Origin: Cardinium endosymbiont of Dermatophagoides farinae
GTDB lineage: Bacteria > Bacteroidota > Bacteroidia > Cytophagales > Amoebophilaceae
Assembly (NCBI RefSeq): GCF_007559345.1
Contig: NZ_VMBH01000001.1
Location: 620,001-684,000 of the forward strand
Reading direction: 5' to 3'
DNA length: 64,000 bases
Shown here: positions 25,466 to 37,682 of the stretch, piece after piece
How the letters are laid out: every line of letters starts with the position of its first letter
How positions within the stretch are numbered: position 1 is the stretch's first letter
Notes under the pieces: generated by a model
Databases searched by the model: none
Seen by the model: only the letters and a program-made list of their open reading frames with translations
Told to the model about the DNA's origin: nothing
Program-made: the position numbers and the translations under genes

Positions 25466-25928
25466 ATAAAGCAAGATGTATCGTGCCCATTCAGCCAATG
25501 GCGTCAACTTAATGAGTATATTTTATTGGTTGTCAAATAAAATATCATATTAATTGCGTTTGTTTCAATTGCGTCAACTTAAGGTGCTAATGGCCGCCGA
25601 TAAAAAAACTTGGCGCTTCAGTAAACTTGTAATCTGTTAGACGCTCTATTGTTCAGCGGATCAGAAAAACAGCTTGTTTAAACCCCACGTAGTGGGCGAG
25701 TTCTGTTTTTCCCGCTGAACAATAGAGCGTTTCGTTACTTTTATTGTGCGTCAAACTTTTTATTGGCGGTCATGGGCAGAAGAGTATGCTAACTATCCAT
25801 AAACTGCTTTTTCTACTGCTGTATTAGCATACTTTTTCCTTAAGCTCCCGCCATTGTCCATTCAGCTATATGGCGTTGCTGCACCCAAGACAACGATAAG
25901 CAAAAAGTAGCATGTAAATTCCTTTTCT
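25466..25928. other. Gene-free region with hairpin and short repeats
   Basis: Contains GCGTCAACTTAA twice (about 25500 and 25569), the long hairpin at 25641-25730, and no supported gene. Probably degraded mobile DNA. Confidence 0.5.
25641..25730. repeat. Nested hairpin, family C architecture
   Basis: The outer arms CGCTCTATTGTTCAGCGG and CCGCTGAACAATAGAGCG are perfect complements. The inner arms AGAAAAACAG and CTGTTTTTC follow, and the tip contains CCCAC...GTGGG. The arm-tip order copies that of the elements at 5959 and 52689, although the outer sequence differs. Confidence 0.75.
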
Positions 25929-26723
25929 TTATACAGAGATAGCTGCTTTAATAGCTGGATGATGCATATAATGGAGCAATGTAAAATCCTCATATACAAA
26001 TTCAAATAAATCCTTTACCTGTGCTCGGAGTTGCATAGTCGGCAATGGATAGGGAGTCCGTTTGAGTTGCAAGCTGGCTTGTGCTAGGTGGTTATGGTAT
26101 AGGTGCGCATCGCCCAGGGTATGAATCAGTGTACCAGCTGTTAGCCCACACACTTGTGCTACCATCATGGTTAACAGTGCATACGAGGCAATATTAAAAG
26201 GAACCCCTAAGAAAACATCCGCACTACGTTGGTAGAGTTGGCAAGATAGTTTGCCATTTGCTACATAAAATTGAAAAAAAGCATGACAAGGTGGCAAAGC
26301 CATTTTAGGGATTTCACCCACATTCCATGCACTTACCAGTAGCCTACGCGAGTGAGGATTCTCTTTGATCTCCTTGACAACCGAACTAATTTGATCAATG
26401 TTTGCACCTGTTACCGTAGGCCAGCTTCTCCACTGATGGCCATAAATAGGGCCTAGTTCGCCCGCTTTAGTGGCCCATTCATCCCATATCGTAACCCCAT
26501 GTTTATGTAAATAAGCTACATTTGTATCCCCGCTTAAAAACCAAAGCAATTCATGAATAATAGAACGCAGGTGCATTTTTTTAGTCGTAAGCAATGGAAA
26601 CCCTTCCGCTAAGTTAAACCGCATCTGGTAGCCAAACAGACTCTTTGTGCCCGTGCCCGTCCTATCTTTTTTATCCATCCCCTCCGCTAAAATATGTTCT
26701 AGTAATGTTAAATATGGTTTCAT
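25929..26723 (-). CDS. thyA: Thymidylate synthase (ThyA)
   Basis: Makes dTMP from dUMP with methylene-tetrahydrofolate. The 264-residue length equals that of the E. coli enzyme. Key motifs are intact: the phosphate-binding [32 protein letters not shown], the nucleophile in [34 protein letters not shown] and [13 protein letters not shown]-type sequence ([13 protein letters not shown]). The start at 26723 matches the family N-terminus ([15 protein letters not shown]). The usual partner dihydrofolate reductase is not beside it. Divergent from the 23S rRNA promoter to its right. Confidence 0.96.
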   Translation of the reverse strand: MKPYLTLLEHILAEGMDKKDRTGTGTKSLFGYQMRFNLAEGFPLLTTKKMHLRSIIHELLWFLSGDTNVAYLHKHGVTIWDEWATKAGELGPIYGHQWRSWPTVTGANIDQISSVVKEIKENPHSRRLLVSAWNVGEIPKMALPPCHAFFQFYVANGKLSCQLYQRSADVFLGVPFNIASYALLTMMVAQVCGLTAGTLIHTLGDAHLYHNHLAQASLQLKRTPYPLPTMQLRAQVKDLFEFVYEDFTLLHYMHHPAIKAAISV

Positions 26724-26845
26724 TGGTATCCTTAATCCTTTGCTGGTCTAGCCACGGAATTTATGCCAATTCCTGGTTAAGCGCAAGCTTTTTGGGCGTT
26801 TGTTAAACGCAGCCCAAGCAATACCACATTTGTTTGAAAAAATAT

Positions 26846-26875
26846 TTGCGGTTTAAAAAAAAAGTTATACCTTTG
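26846..26875 (+). promoter_or_regulatory. Bacteroidota promoter of 23S-5S unit
   Basis: TTG (26846-26848), 19 bp, then TACCTTTG (26868-26875), which matches the Bacteroidota -33/-7 consensus TTG and TAnnTTTG. The 16S gene has the same arrangement with identical spacing and an identical -7 box. A TTCTTTGA boxA-like motif follows at 26970 in the leader. Confidence 0.8.
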
Positions 26876-27049
26876 TAGTACGATTCAACGTAGAAGAGGC
26901 CAAAGCGTTAGAGGTGCCGATAAAGGTGTTAAAGGAGCTGGGCTGAATTGCGTTAGGTTTCGAAAGATGTTCTTTGACTTATTGTAAAAGCAAAATAGGG
27001 TAGGCGGATCCCTTTTAGGGATTCAGCATATTTCCATTTCAAGAGTAAG

Positions 27050-29990
<2,941 letters not shown>

Positions 29991-30085
29991 GTTTTTTTTC
30001 TTGATTTTGCTTTTACAGTAGTCAATTACTTCCTTTTAGGGCGATGTAATATATAAGCTCATAAGGTTAAGAAATTAAAAATAAA

Positions 30086-30193
30086 GGTGACGAAAGCGCT
30101 GGTGTGCACCTCTTCCCATTCCGAACAGAGTAGTTAAGCCCAGCAGCGCCGATGGTACTTCGGTAATACGCGGGAGAGTAGGTAGTTGCCATC
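30086..30193 (+). rRNA. rrf: 5S ribosomal RNA
   Basis: About 108 nt with the typical core: AAGCGCTGGTGTGCACCTCT, CCCATTCCGAACAGAG, TTAAGCCCAGCAGCGCCGAT, GTACT and GGGAGAGTAGGTAGTTGCC. The ends GGTGACG and the closing GCCATC pair only weakly, so the exact ends are approximate. It follows 23S by about 95 bp. Confidence 0.9.
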
Positions 30194-30358
30194 TTTTATT
30201 TTTTTTATTTCCACTCAGAAATATTCCATTTGTTAAATGTTGAATAATTTATTAAATTTGCCTGTTGTTTAGGCATATTTATAAGTTATATCGAAGTTGT
30301 TGAATCGATGGTGAGCCGTTTCTGGTTTACCATGATTAGCCCTTGGCGTAACCCTTTT

Positions 30359-32017
30359 TTAACAAGCAAAATGCATCGATCCAGGCAATGTAATGTTAAA
30401 TGATTGCAATGTATCATGAGGGATAGCGTATAACGCTTTTATATGATTAATTTTAGCTTCAAGCGTTATGTCAGAAGACAGCATATCAAGCATTTCTTGC
30501 TTATGATTTACATGAAGCGTTTTAGTTTTAAGAAATGCTTTAACGATGCTTAACTCCTCATCAAAATTTTCATCCATTCCAGGCTGTCCATCCTCAAACT
30601 TGCGGTATAACCATCCCAATGCACAGTCAAACGGGGTATGGCCATATTGATTTGTTATGTTCGGGTTAACCCTGGAATTATTTAGTAATATTGTAGTGGA
30701 TGCTACATTACTAGCTAGAGTTGCAACATGAAGTGGTGTGAGCTTTTGACTATTTTGTGCATTCACATCAATAAGATCCGCATTGAGTGAGCATTCAAGA
30801 ATGCTTGGATCAATTTTATCTCCCCTGTAAGATGCTCCTTCAGCTGCTATATGCAGCGGCCTAAAATTACGTCTAGCTCTTACATTGACGTCAGCTCCTG
30901 CATTTATTAACGCTGCAATGCATTCAAGGTCACCATGTGGTGCATTTAGTGCATAATGGAAAATATCGTTACGAAAGAGACTTGGCTCTGCCATAGAAAA
31001 ATATCCTTTATCTTTATCTGTTAGTAATTTTAATAAAAATAAAAATATCTCTTTACCGGATGAAAACAAAGACTTAGCAAGAGGAGGCGTGCCATGGACA
31101 TCTGTAATGTGTATGTCCACCTTGTTACTGTCTACAAATAGCTTGAGGCTTTCCTTATTGCTATGTATAACTGCGTAATAAAAGGCAGTACGGCCTCTGT
31201 TGGTTGCTGCATTTATATTAAATCTTTCATTGTCTATGAATAATTTAATAACCGCTGGAATGCTACCATGATCACGAATAATCAGCTCATGTAGGGCAGT
31301 AAAATTATCCTCACCATAGCCCTCTATATCCACTACCTGATTCACATCAATTTTTGGATGGTTTAAGAGAAATTCAAGGCTTTCCAAGCCTTTATTCCTA
31401 CCTTCGCATTTACCTGCCAAATAAATAAGCTCGCTACTTGCTCCATTTATATTAAATCTTTCGTTTTCTAAGAATAATTCAATAACCGCTGGAGTGCTAC
31501 CATGATCACAAATAGTTAGCTTATGTAGAGCAGTACAGTTATCCTCATTATAGCCTGCTATATCCACTGCCTGATTCACATCAATTTTTGGATGGTTTAA
31601 GAGGAATGTGAGCGTTTGCAAAGGGTTATTGATACTTTTGCATTTACCTGCCCAATAAATAAGTTCGCCGCTTTTAGCATTTAATTGCTCTTGTGTGATT
31701 TGATCACTGTCCAATAACAGTTTAACCATTTTGCAACCATGCTCAGCCAACCAATACAAAGTTCTGTAGCAAGCGTTATCTTCATCTTGTTCGGCATCTG
31801 CTTTTTCTAACAAAGCTTGCAAAAATCTTATTCCTTCCATATGACACCAATCATTAGAAGTTGCTATAGCATGATAACAAGCAGTATTTTTAGAAATATC
31901 GAAACCATTTTGCTGGATTAAGCATTGCGTCAGCTCTGGGTAAAACCCAAGATTGATTAAAAATTCAAGAAGCGTTTGATCAAAGTGAACTTGATTTACA
32001 TCAACAGATGGATGCAC
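30359..32017 (-). CDS. Ankyrin-repeat protein, 5' part cut off by transposon
   Basis: The 552 residues consist of ankyrin repeats almost throughout, for example TALHKLTICDHGSTPAVIEL, TAFYYAVIHSNKESLKLFVD, HYALNAPHGDLECIAALINA, LHIAAEGASYRGDK, TPLHVATLASNVASTTILLN and GHTPFDCALGWL. Two near-identical 60-residue blocks (around EGYGEDNFTALHEL and AGYNEDNCTALHKL) show recent internal duplication. The current start is a GTG at 32017, but the frame stays open upstream to the transposon end at 32034. It matches in frame with the lipoprotein fragment beyond the element (33907-34206). The original protein was therefore a secreted ankyrin lipoprotein. Whether the truncated product is made is unknown. 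Confidence 0.8.
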   Translation of the reverse strand: MHPSVDVNQVHFDQTLLEFLINLGFYPELTQCLIQQNGFDISKNTACYHAIATSNDWCHMEGIRFLQALLEKADAEQDEDNACYRTLYWLAEHGCKMVKLLLDSDQITQEQLNAKSGELIYWAGKCKSINNPLQTLTFLLNHPKIDVNQAVDIAGYNEDNCTALHKLTICDHGSTPAVIELFLENERFNINGASSELIYLAGKCEGRNKGLESLEFLLNHPKIDVNQVVDIEGYGEDNFTALHELIIRDHGSIPAVIKLFIDNERFNINAATNRGRTAFYYAVIHSNKESLKLFVDSNKVDIHITDVHGTPPLAKSLFSSGKEIFLFLLKLLTDKDKGYFSMAEPSLFRNDIFHYALNAPHGDLECIAALINAGADVNVRARRNFRPLHIAAEGASYRGDKIDPSILECSLNADLIDVNAQNSQKLTPLHVATLASNVASTTILLNNSRVNPNITNQYGHTPFDCALGWLYRKFEDGQPGMDENFDEELSIVKAFLKTKTLHVNHKQEMLDMLSSDITLEAKINHIKALYAIPHDTLQSFNITLPGSMHFAC

Positions 32018-32034
32018 TATTAAAGCACGTATTA

Positions 32035-32072
32035 GGGGTCTTCTTGGATATAGGAAATTATTGTACGTTAAG
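32035..32072 (+). repeat. Tn3 terminal inverted repeat, left
   Basis: 38 bp, GGGGTCTTCTTGG... to ...TTGTACGTTAAG, reading inward. Matches the right end except at positions 8 and 18. Confidence 0.9.
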
Positions 32073-32181
32073 GCTGTTTTCTGTACTAAAGATGTTCTTC
32101 TTTTTTTTCCAGGTTATTGTATAAATTTACCTGATTAGCAACATGTTTCAGACATTACTTTTCTCACTTTCCAGCAATTTA

Positions 32182-32841
32182 TTAAAAGTGCTTAGCATCG
32201 CTTTTTTCATTGTTTACAAAGTACAATTTCTGAATACGACATACCTGCGAAGCGCTGTACCCGGTAGCTTGTGCGGTATCTTGAATGCTTAGTTTTTTAA
32301 CACTTCGATAATATATTACCTTCTGGTGACGCTCATGATCAGCCTGTTTTCCACGATATTTACCCTCTTGACGTGCTCTTTCGATTCCCTGTTTTTGCCG
32401 TTGCTGACGGCTCAACCAATCCTTATACGACATTGCGGCCATTAGATCCATGAGCATATTATTGATGGCAGAAATCACAGCACGAGTTATTGGATCATTT
32501 TGTGATGGTTCTTTGTCAGACAAAACCTGCCATGAAGTTGGGATGTCCAGACTTACAATTCTAAATTCATGATGTTCAATCTGCTTTTTGAGTGTTAGCC
32601 AGTCACTGTTACTAAGTCTGGTCAGCCGATCTATTTGTTCTACTAGTAGAATATCATTTCGGTGACTATCCATTAGTAATCGTCCCAGTTCTGGTCTTTC
32701 CAGTTTTGTTCCGCTGATATTTTCTCGGTAGTAGCTAGCGATTTTGTGTCCTCTCTCCTGAACAAACTGCTCGAGCATTTCTTTTGCTCGATCTGCAAAC
32801 TGATCTTCTGTTGAAGCTCTCAAATAAGCTCTGATGAACAT
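32182..32841 (-). CDS. tnpR: Serine resolvase of Tn3-family element
   Basis: The 219-residue site-specific recombinase should resolve cointegrates. The catalytic Ser10 lies in IRAYLRASTEDQ. The Arg-rich active-site region ISGTKLERPELGRLLMDSHR and LLVEQIDRLTRLSNSDW is intact. The C-terminus has the helix-turn-helix LSIQDTAQATGYSASQVCRI. The family usually binds a res site between tnpR and tnpA, and the 168-bp divergent gap (32842-33008) is the expected place. The gene appears complete even though its transposase partner is broken. Confidence 0.9.
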   Translation of the reverse strand: MFIRAYLRASTEDQFADRAKEMLEQFVQERGHKIASYYRENISGTKLERPELGRLLMDSHRNDILLVEQIDRLTRLSNSDWLTLKKQIEHHEFRIVSLDIPTSWQVLSDKEPSQNDPITRAVISAINNMLMDLMAAMSYKDWLSRQQRQKQGIERARQEGKYRGKQADHERHQKVIYYRSVKKLSIQDTAQATGYSASQVCRIQKLYFVNNEKSDAKHF

Positions 32842-33008
32842 ATTCTAACGAATTTATCGTATTTAGGTTATGTCATTGAATCTATTGCATATAGGTTATT
32901 TCATTGATTCAATTTAATAATTTTTAAGATATTTCATTGAGGTGTACCATTATGCGATAAAAATTTAAACGAAAATTAATCTACAAAATAATTATCAATG
33001 CAAACTAT

Positions 33009-33849
33009 ATGCCTAGGAGACAAATATTAATACGCACCGCAAGCCAGCCAATAGGTTCGGTTTTTCTGTCTTGCTTTGTTACCTGAAGAACATAGGGATG
33101 ATCCCAGATAAAAAATCACTACTTTCCGATTTTTTACTCAAGCATATCGCTAGCAGACTTAATTTATCAAATGAACTTTGGAAAGATTGCGCATCAGGAC
33201 GAGACACCACTCGCAGGGAACATTTAATAGAACTATACCACTATCTAGGACTAAAAAAATTTACAAAACAGATTCAAAATGATTGCATTTCGTATTTAAT
33301 TCCACTTACAAAACGCACTGACAAGGGTATTCTTCTTGCACAAGAACTTCTAAAGTATATGCAGCGGAATTGCGTGATTATTCCCACTATTGATGTACTG
33401 GAGCGAACGTGCTCAAATGCCATGGCTGCTGGTGATAAAATAGTATTCTCGGAACTGAATGCTCAACTTATATCAGAGCATAAGGTCAATCTAGACAGCC
33501 TTCTGATTGCATCAAATAATCATCTTTCACGTCTATCTTGGATTCTTCAACCTCCTGGTAAAATTAACGGAAAAAATGTATTACAGCACATTGAACGCTT
33601 GAATACGATCGTGGCAATAGACTTACCGGTAGGGATCGGACGTTTAGTTCATCAGAATCGGTTACTGAAACTGGCCCGTGAGGGTCGGAATATGAGCAGC
33701 CGAGATTTGACTAAGTTCTCATCAAGCAGACCGATACGCTATTCTAATATGTGTGATTGAAGAAGCCAGAGCTACACTTACAGATGAGATCATCGATTTG
33801 CATGAGCGTATCTTGAACAGTATGTTCAGCCGGGCTAAAAGGCTAACAT
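33009..33849 (+). pseudogene. tnpA: Tn3-family transposase remnant (tnpA)
   Basis: Starts MPRRQILIRTASQ, the canonical TnpA N-terminus. After a deletion and frame change the next frame continues NRFGFSVLLCYLKN, LWKDCASGRDTTRREHLIEL and YHYLGLKKF (DUF4158 region) to about 33720. A further frame gives RYAILICVIEEARATLTDEI, IDLHERILNSMFSRAKRLT and then a stop. Full TnpA has close to 1000 residues. The catalytic DDE domain is entirely missing, because the sequence jumps to the right inverted repeat 20 bp later. Confidence 0.88.
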
Positions 33850-33868
33850 AGAAAAATACAAAAACAGC

Positions 33869-33906
33869 CTTAACGTACAATAATTTCCCATATCCAAGGA
33901 GACCCC
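33869..33906 (-). repeat. Tn3 terminal inverted repeat, right
   Basis: 38 bp, CTTAACGTACAATAATTTCC at the inner side to GGAGACCCC at the outer end; the complement of the left end with two mismatches. Confidence 0.9.
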
Positions 33907-34206
33907 TATAAACCCATTGGAATCAACTGCTTGTTCGCTTTCCACATTTAGAAATCCATATAACCTACTCATAATGGAGCGATCAACTGAAGCATCAGAA
34001 GACCCGGTAGCGTTTTTAGATACCTCTTCAACCAATACCTCTTCAACTGATAGCTTGTCAACTATATACTCAGGTCCTATACCATATTTGCCTATAGTAG
34101 TACAGGCAGGCGTATAACCTAACAATAGCATCAATACCTTTGATCTAAAATGTATATAGCAGAAGAATAGTACGCTCCGTACAAAATAAAAGATAATGCC
34201 AATCAT
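33907..34206 (-). pseudogene. N-terminal fragment of the transposon-split ankyrin lipoprotein
   Basis: Begins MIGIIFYFVRSVLFFCYIHF with a second hydrophobic segment and a possible lipobox (LLLGYTPAC). It continues KYGIGPEYIVDKLSVEEVLV and ESEQAVDSNGFI before running into the transposon. Removing the transposon with one target copy gives DSNGFI-RALIVHPSVDVNQ in one frame, joining it to the ankyrin region at 30359-32034. It is a gene fragment; the last residues now encoded come from the inverted repeat. Confidence 0.75.
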
Positions 34207-34468
34207 AATAAAAAATTTAAATATTATTTAAAAGCTTAAAGAAATGTATAGCACAAAGTGTTTTTTGTATTCAGATAGTATAGCTAGAGGGCTAAATCGA
34301 TACAAATTCAGCGCTTTATTGCACATTACATGCGTTTATCGAAGGCTAAAAGCGAGGGCATACGAACCATCTATACACCGCTTTTTGTATGCCTGCGCTA
34401 AAATACATTTTCAACTAAATTGATACCATTGTCTGAATGTATATCAGTTTTAAACTGATAATCAGTAA
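34207..34468. other. AT-rich spacer, one small palindrome
   Basis: No gene is seen. TATCAGTTTTAAACTGATA at 34442-34460 is a perfect palindrome and could act as a weak terminator for the minus-strand gene to its right. Confidence 0.4.
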
Positions 34469-35933
34469 TTAACATTTTGAAATCGAAGAAGAAGATGAGC
34501 CACGGCGCATTGTGGGTTGGTTAATGATAAACTTAGTATAAGTAATACAATCATTGATGCATCTATCTGTTTCTTGTTGAGCATTATTATCGTTAAGTAA
34601 AATAGATTTACTAAGATGTATTGTATAGCGCTGAAGTTGCTAACGTCTTCCGGGCATATTGTATGGCATATATCACTTCCTTATTGTAACCTGTAAGTTC
34701 AGGGTTACAGAGTAATGTAAGCGTAGAAAAATCTAATAATAGGCCAATGATAACATAAATAGAAACAGTACTATAGCATACTTTGAAAATTTTAGTTATC
34801 TCATCTTTTAGAATAGGATCACTGTAATAGGTAATCGAATGAATAATTTCTTTAATCTTATTAATCTTATCGCCTATAGATTTGAAATACGCTTTACTTA
34901 GCTTCCTAATAAGCTCAGTGTCTCCGTAGTCCAGAAGCTTACTCGATGCTTTTTTGTTAAGTAGCTTTGTTAACTCCGATTCGTAACTATTGTTTATAGA
35001 TATGGAATTATACATCTCTGTAATTAACTTACAAGCTTTGCTGTATTGTTTTTGTGCTGTGTCTTTATCGGTTTCTCCTTTGCAGATGCTTTTATTCAAT
35101 TCATGAATTATTAAAAGATTCAATAGTTTGTAATGATAGTCTAAAAAATTATCTAAAATAAAAAATTATCTAAAATAGAGTCGCTGTTCTTAACTGCAGT
35201 TACTGCAGTATTTTTATCTTTTTTGTCTACCTTACAACAGGCCTGTATGGGGGATAATAGGATGCTCATTACCTTGTTCCTTGTATCTTCTTGCGCTTCC
35301 GTGTTCTTTATTGTTTCTGCAAGTAGTTGAACCCCATGGGAATTTTGCATATATGGAAGCTTCTCAACTTCATTTATTTTAGCAGGTAAGACTTTCTTTC
35401 TATCTATTAAACTACGCAAATATATGCGGTTAGGATCCGTAAACTTACGATCGTTACTTTGTTTGATTAAATGTTGTTGAATATGTTTAATTAGATGTAG
35501 AGGTTCCTGATCTGCTAACGCATTAGAATAATCAATCATAGGTAAGCTGAGTAGCGTATTTTTGTTGAATTGCTCCTTATTATTGTCAAGAAATTCTTCA
35601 AAATTTTTAATAAAACGCTTAAAATTTTCTTCATTAAAGCTGGATTTATTTTCTTGGATATCTTTTGTAAATTTTTTCATATAATCATGGCAAATATGTA
35701 TGATGGTATGAATACTACAATAAGACTTATCTGATTCTAAAAATTGGGTAGCGTATTATTCTGTTCTGTATGGCTCTTTCCTTTACAAAAATTGCTTATT
35801 GCCTCCACTATATATTTATACTATTTGATTTACAGTAACTCATATTATTTGCCCTATAGTAACTGCATCCAACTAATGCCGTAAGCGCACTGGCCCAAAA
35901 AATGGTGCTGTAGTAAATATTTGATTTTTTCAT
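34469..35933 (-). pseudogene. Lipoprotein gene with multiple frameshifts
   Basis: Reading from 35933: MKKSNIYYSTIFWASALTAL plus lipobox VGC (41 codons, stop at 35808). A shifted frame follows with VEAISNFCKGKSHTEQNN, then ESDKSYCSIHTIIHICHDYM, which leads directly into MKKFTKDIQENKSSFNEENF (35680-35153). The frame breaks again at a 17-bp tandem duplication (35139-35172). It continues with LLNLLIIHELNKSICKGE (to 34611), and after another shift with LSKSILLNDNNAQQETDRC, ending at 34469. In all it was a helical lipoprotein of roughly 480 residues. I do not know its family. Confidence 0.65.
35139..35172 (-). repeat. 17-bp tandem duplication that shifts the frame
   Basis: The unit AAAAAATTATCTAAAAT occurs twice in tandem. 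Because 17 is not a multiple of three, it splits SILDNFL...DYHYKLLN; with one unit removed, the two frames join. Confidence 0.75.
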
Positions 35934-36273
35934 TTGATTTTGATTTAAAAATGTTTTTAGGTATGGCTCGTTAGCTATTAAACAATTGCTTTACTTGATT
36001 GTACCAATTATTTAATATTTTGATTGTCAAAAATTTTTTTCCTACAAAATTTTTAGCTTAGTTAATACTATCAGTGAACCATAGTTGCATCATGCAAATA
36101 ATAAGTTACATATCCAAAAAATATACAATAAAAATTGATTGCATAATAATTTAAAAATTGCAATGCGTAAAAATGTCGTTTATTGCAAATTTATTTTGCT
36201 TTTTATATTATATTATAAGGGTTGTCGTATCTAAGGGAGTTTTAGTTCGAGGTAACCTATTTTTATAATATTT
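35934..36273. other. AT-rich divergent intergenic region
   Basis: Lies between two divergent lipoprotein genes. No gene, tRNA or family repeat is seen. It presumably contains both promoters, but no TAnnTTTG with correct spacing stands out. Confidence 0.4.
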
Positions 36274-36633
36274 ATGGATAGAAAATATATAAAAGGGTTT
36301 GTCTTTGCCTTGGTATGCATCACTCAGTTTATGCAATGCACTGTTTTAACTAAGGGCCTGCATATGGGTAATTGTATGCGCATCATGGGAATGAATCCAA
36401 TCAACGCAATTAAAAAAGCGGGCCAAGCGCAGCAAGAATATATAAAATTACTTTGTGTTGATTTTTATTCTTTATTTAAACAAGCAAAAGGTGACGTAGA
36501 AGACTGCGTCAATATCCATCTTCCAAAATCTTTGACCGCTTCCACTACGTGGAATACTAAGTATCGTAGTGATGACTATTTTATCATATCCTTTGGTAAT
36601 ATAAAAGCAGATAAGAACCTTCTATGGAGCTGA
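36274..36633 (+). CDS. Hypothetical exported protein, probably N-terminal part
   Basis: The 119 residues start MDRKYIKGFVFALVCITQFM with a signal peptide and possible lipobox (QFMQC). They continue KGLHMGNCMRIMGMNPINAI, then AIKKAGQAQQEYIKLLC and DDYFIISFGNIKADKNLL. The stop falls 10 bases inside the next open frame, whose first residues (MELKLEYSGPG) would naturally continue this protein if one base were lost near 36620. I therefore suspect a single lipoprotein gene of about 325 codons with a frameshift, although two overlapping genes remain possible. No domain recognised. Confidence 0.5.
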   Translation: MDRKYIKGFVFALVCITQFMQCTVLTKGLHMGNCMRIMGMNPINAIKKAGQAQQEYIKLLCVDFYSLFKQAKGDVEDCVNIHLPKSLTASTTWNTKYRSDDYFIISFGNIKADKNLLWS

Positions 36634-37250
36634 AACTTGAATATAGTGGCCCAGGTATAGAAAATAATATAGAACCAGGAGCGTTAGCGGCAATAAGGAA
36701 GACTTTGTATCATCCTAAGGAGTTCAAAGACTTGATTATTAATTGCTTAGCAAAAAACTGTAAAGTCGTTGTTTTTGCTGCTATACAATACCCGCACTTT
36801 ATTCCAATTGTGTTGGAACCTGTTATTGGGTTCACTAAGGAGCAATTAAGTAATATAGGCATTGTATACAATGGTGAAGATGCCAATGCAGCCTGTCAAC
36901 CTTACAAACATATAAAGCTTGCTGAGGAATTAATGGGTCTACAAAAAGATCAAAGGGGTAATGGTTTGGTCATATCAAGTTCGTTGGGCAATCCTATAAC
37001 CGATTTAAGTTCTAACATTGATTATATACTGTGTAGGATGGACTTAGAAAAGTCTGGTAATGCATCTTCGGCTTGTTCGCTTTGGTCTAGGATAAGCGCA
37101 TTTGAAGAGCAGCGATATGCGCTTATGCAAAAAGCTAAAGCGGATGAATGGACGCTAGAAAAGTTGCAAAATGAAATATGGGATAAGGTGAAAAAGCATT
37201 TAAGGCCTTATACTAGGCTTAAGTATTGGGTAAACTTGAGTATTGGATAA
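36624..37250 (+). CDS. Hypothetical protein, probably C-terminal part of preceding gene
   Basis: The 208-residue soluble sequence has no signal of its own. Mixed alpha/beta pattern: CLAKNCKVVVFAAIQYPHFI, IPIVLEPVIGFTKEQLSNIG, HIKLAEELMGLQKDQRGNGL, and a charged helical end (AKADEWTLEKLQNEIWDKVK). It overlaps the signal-peptide frame before it by 10 bases. I do not recognise the family. Ends 15 bp before the convergent tsaE gene. Confidence 0.5.
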   Translation: MELKLEYSGPGIENNIEPGALAAIRKTLYHPKEFKDLIINCLAKNCKVVVFAAIQYPHFIPIVLEPVIGFTKEQLSNIGIVYNGEDANAACQPYKHIKLAEELMGLQKDQRGNGLVISSSLGNPITDLSSNIDYILCRMDLEKSGNASSACSLWSRISAFEEQRYALMQKAKADEWTLEKLQNEIWDKVKKHLRPYTRLKYWVNLSIG

Positions 37251-37265
37251 ATAAGCTACAAACGC

Positions 37266-37679
37266 CTAACGTGTACAAATCAAATTCCTAGTGGTGGGTG
37301 TTTCTATTTCTATGGTAATCAGGAAATAATGTAGTGGTAAAATGGCTTTAATTTTTGAGGGCCATTCTATAAAACAGTAGCAGCCAGAGGAAAAATAGCT
37401 TTCAAAATCTAATGCAATGGCATCATCTATATGATTAAGCCGGTAGCAGTCAAAATGGTAAATGGGAGTATGATCTATGGTTTCGTATTCATTGATAATT
37501 GAAAATGTTGGGCTGTTAACGGTATGAATGGTTTGTAATGCTCTACAAAGCGCTTTAATCAAAGTGGTTTTACCAGATCCCATAGGACCTTCTAGCAGCC
37601 ATATTTTATGATCACCGGCATGGCTTAACAAGCGATAAGCAATAGATTCGAGTGTTTCATAAGAACTTTTTAGGAGCAT
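37266..37679 (-). CDS. tsaE: tRNA t6A modification ATPase TsaE
   Basis: Works with TsaB, TsaC and TsaD to make N6-threonylcarbamoyl-adenosine at position 37 of ANN-decoding tRNAs. The 137 residues include Walker A LLEGPMGSGKTTLIKALCRA and the family motifs VNSPTFSIINEY and PIYHFDCYRL. FIEWPSKI is typical of the C-terminus. Length is normal. It starts 3 bp after the stop of the upstream MutS-like gene, so the two are probably co-transcribed. Confidence 0.93.
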   Translation of the reverse strand: MLLKSSYETLESIAYRLLSHAGDHKIWLLEGPMGSGKTTLIKALCRALQTIHTVNSPTFSIINEYETIDHTPIYHFDCYRLNHIDDAIALDFESYFSSGCYCFIEWPSKIKAILPLHYFLITIEIETPTTRNLICTR

Positions 37680-37682
37680 GTA

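Larger units (their letters stand above)
32035..33906. mobile_element. Decayed Tn3-family transposon
   Basis: Bounded by 38-bp inverted repeats at 32035-32072 and 33869-33906. They begin GGGGTC and end TACGTTAAG, the Tn3-family pattern, and differ at only two positions. Flanking 5-mers TATTA (left) and TATAA (right) look like a target duplication with one change. Inside are a serine resolvase (minus) and divergent remnants of tnpA (plus). The element is only 1.87 kb because about three quarters of tnpA is deleted, so it cannot move on its own. It is inserted in an ankyrin lipoprotein gene. Confidence 0.9.

Noticed and set aside
36274-37250. Toxin-antitoxin pair (two small overlapping genes)
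   Set aside because: The first has a signal peptide and the second reads as its continuation; a frameshifted lipoprotein fits better.
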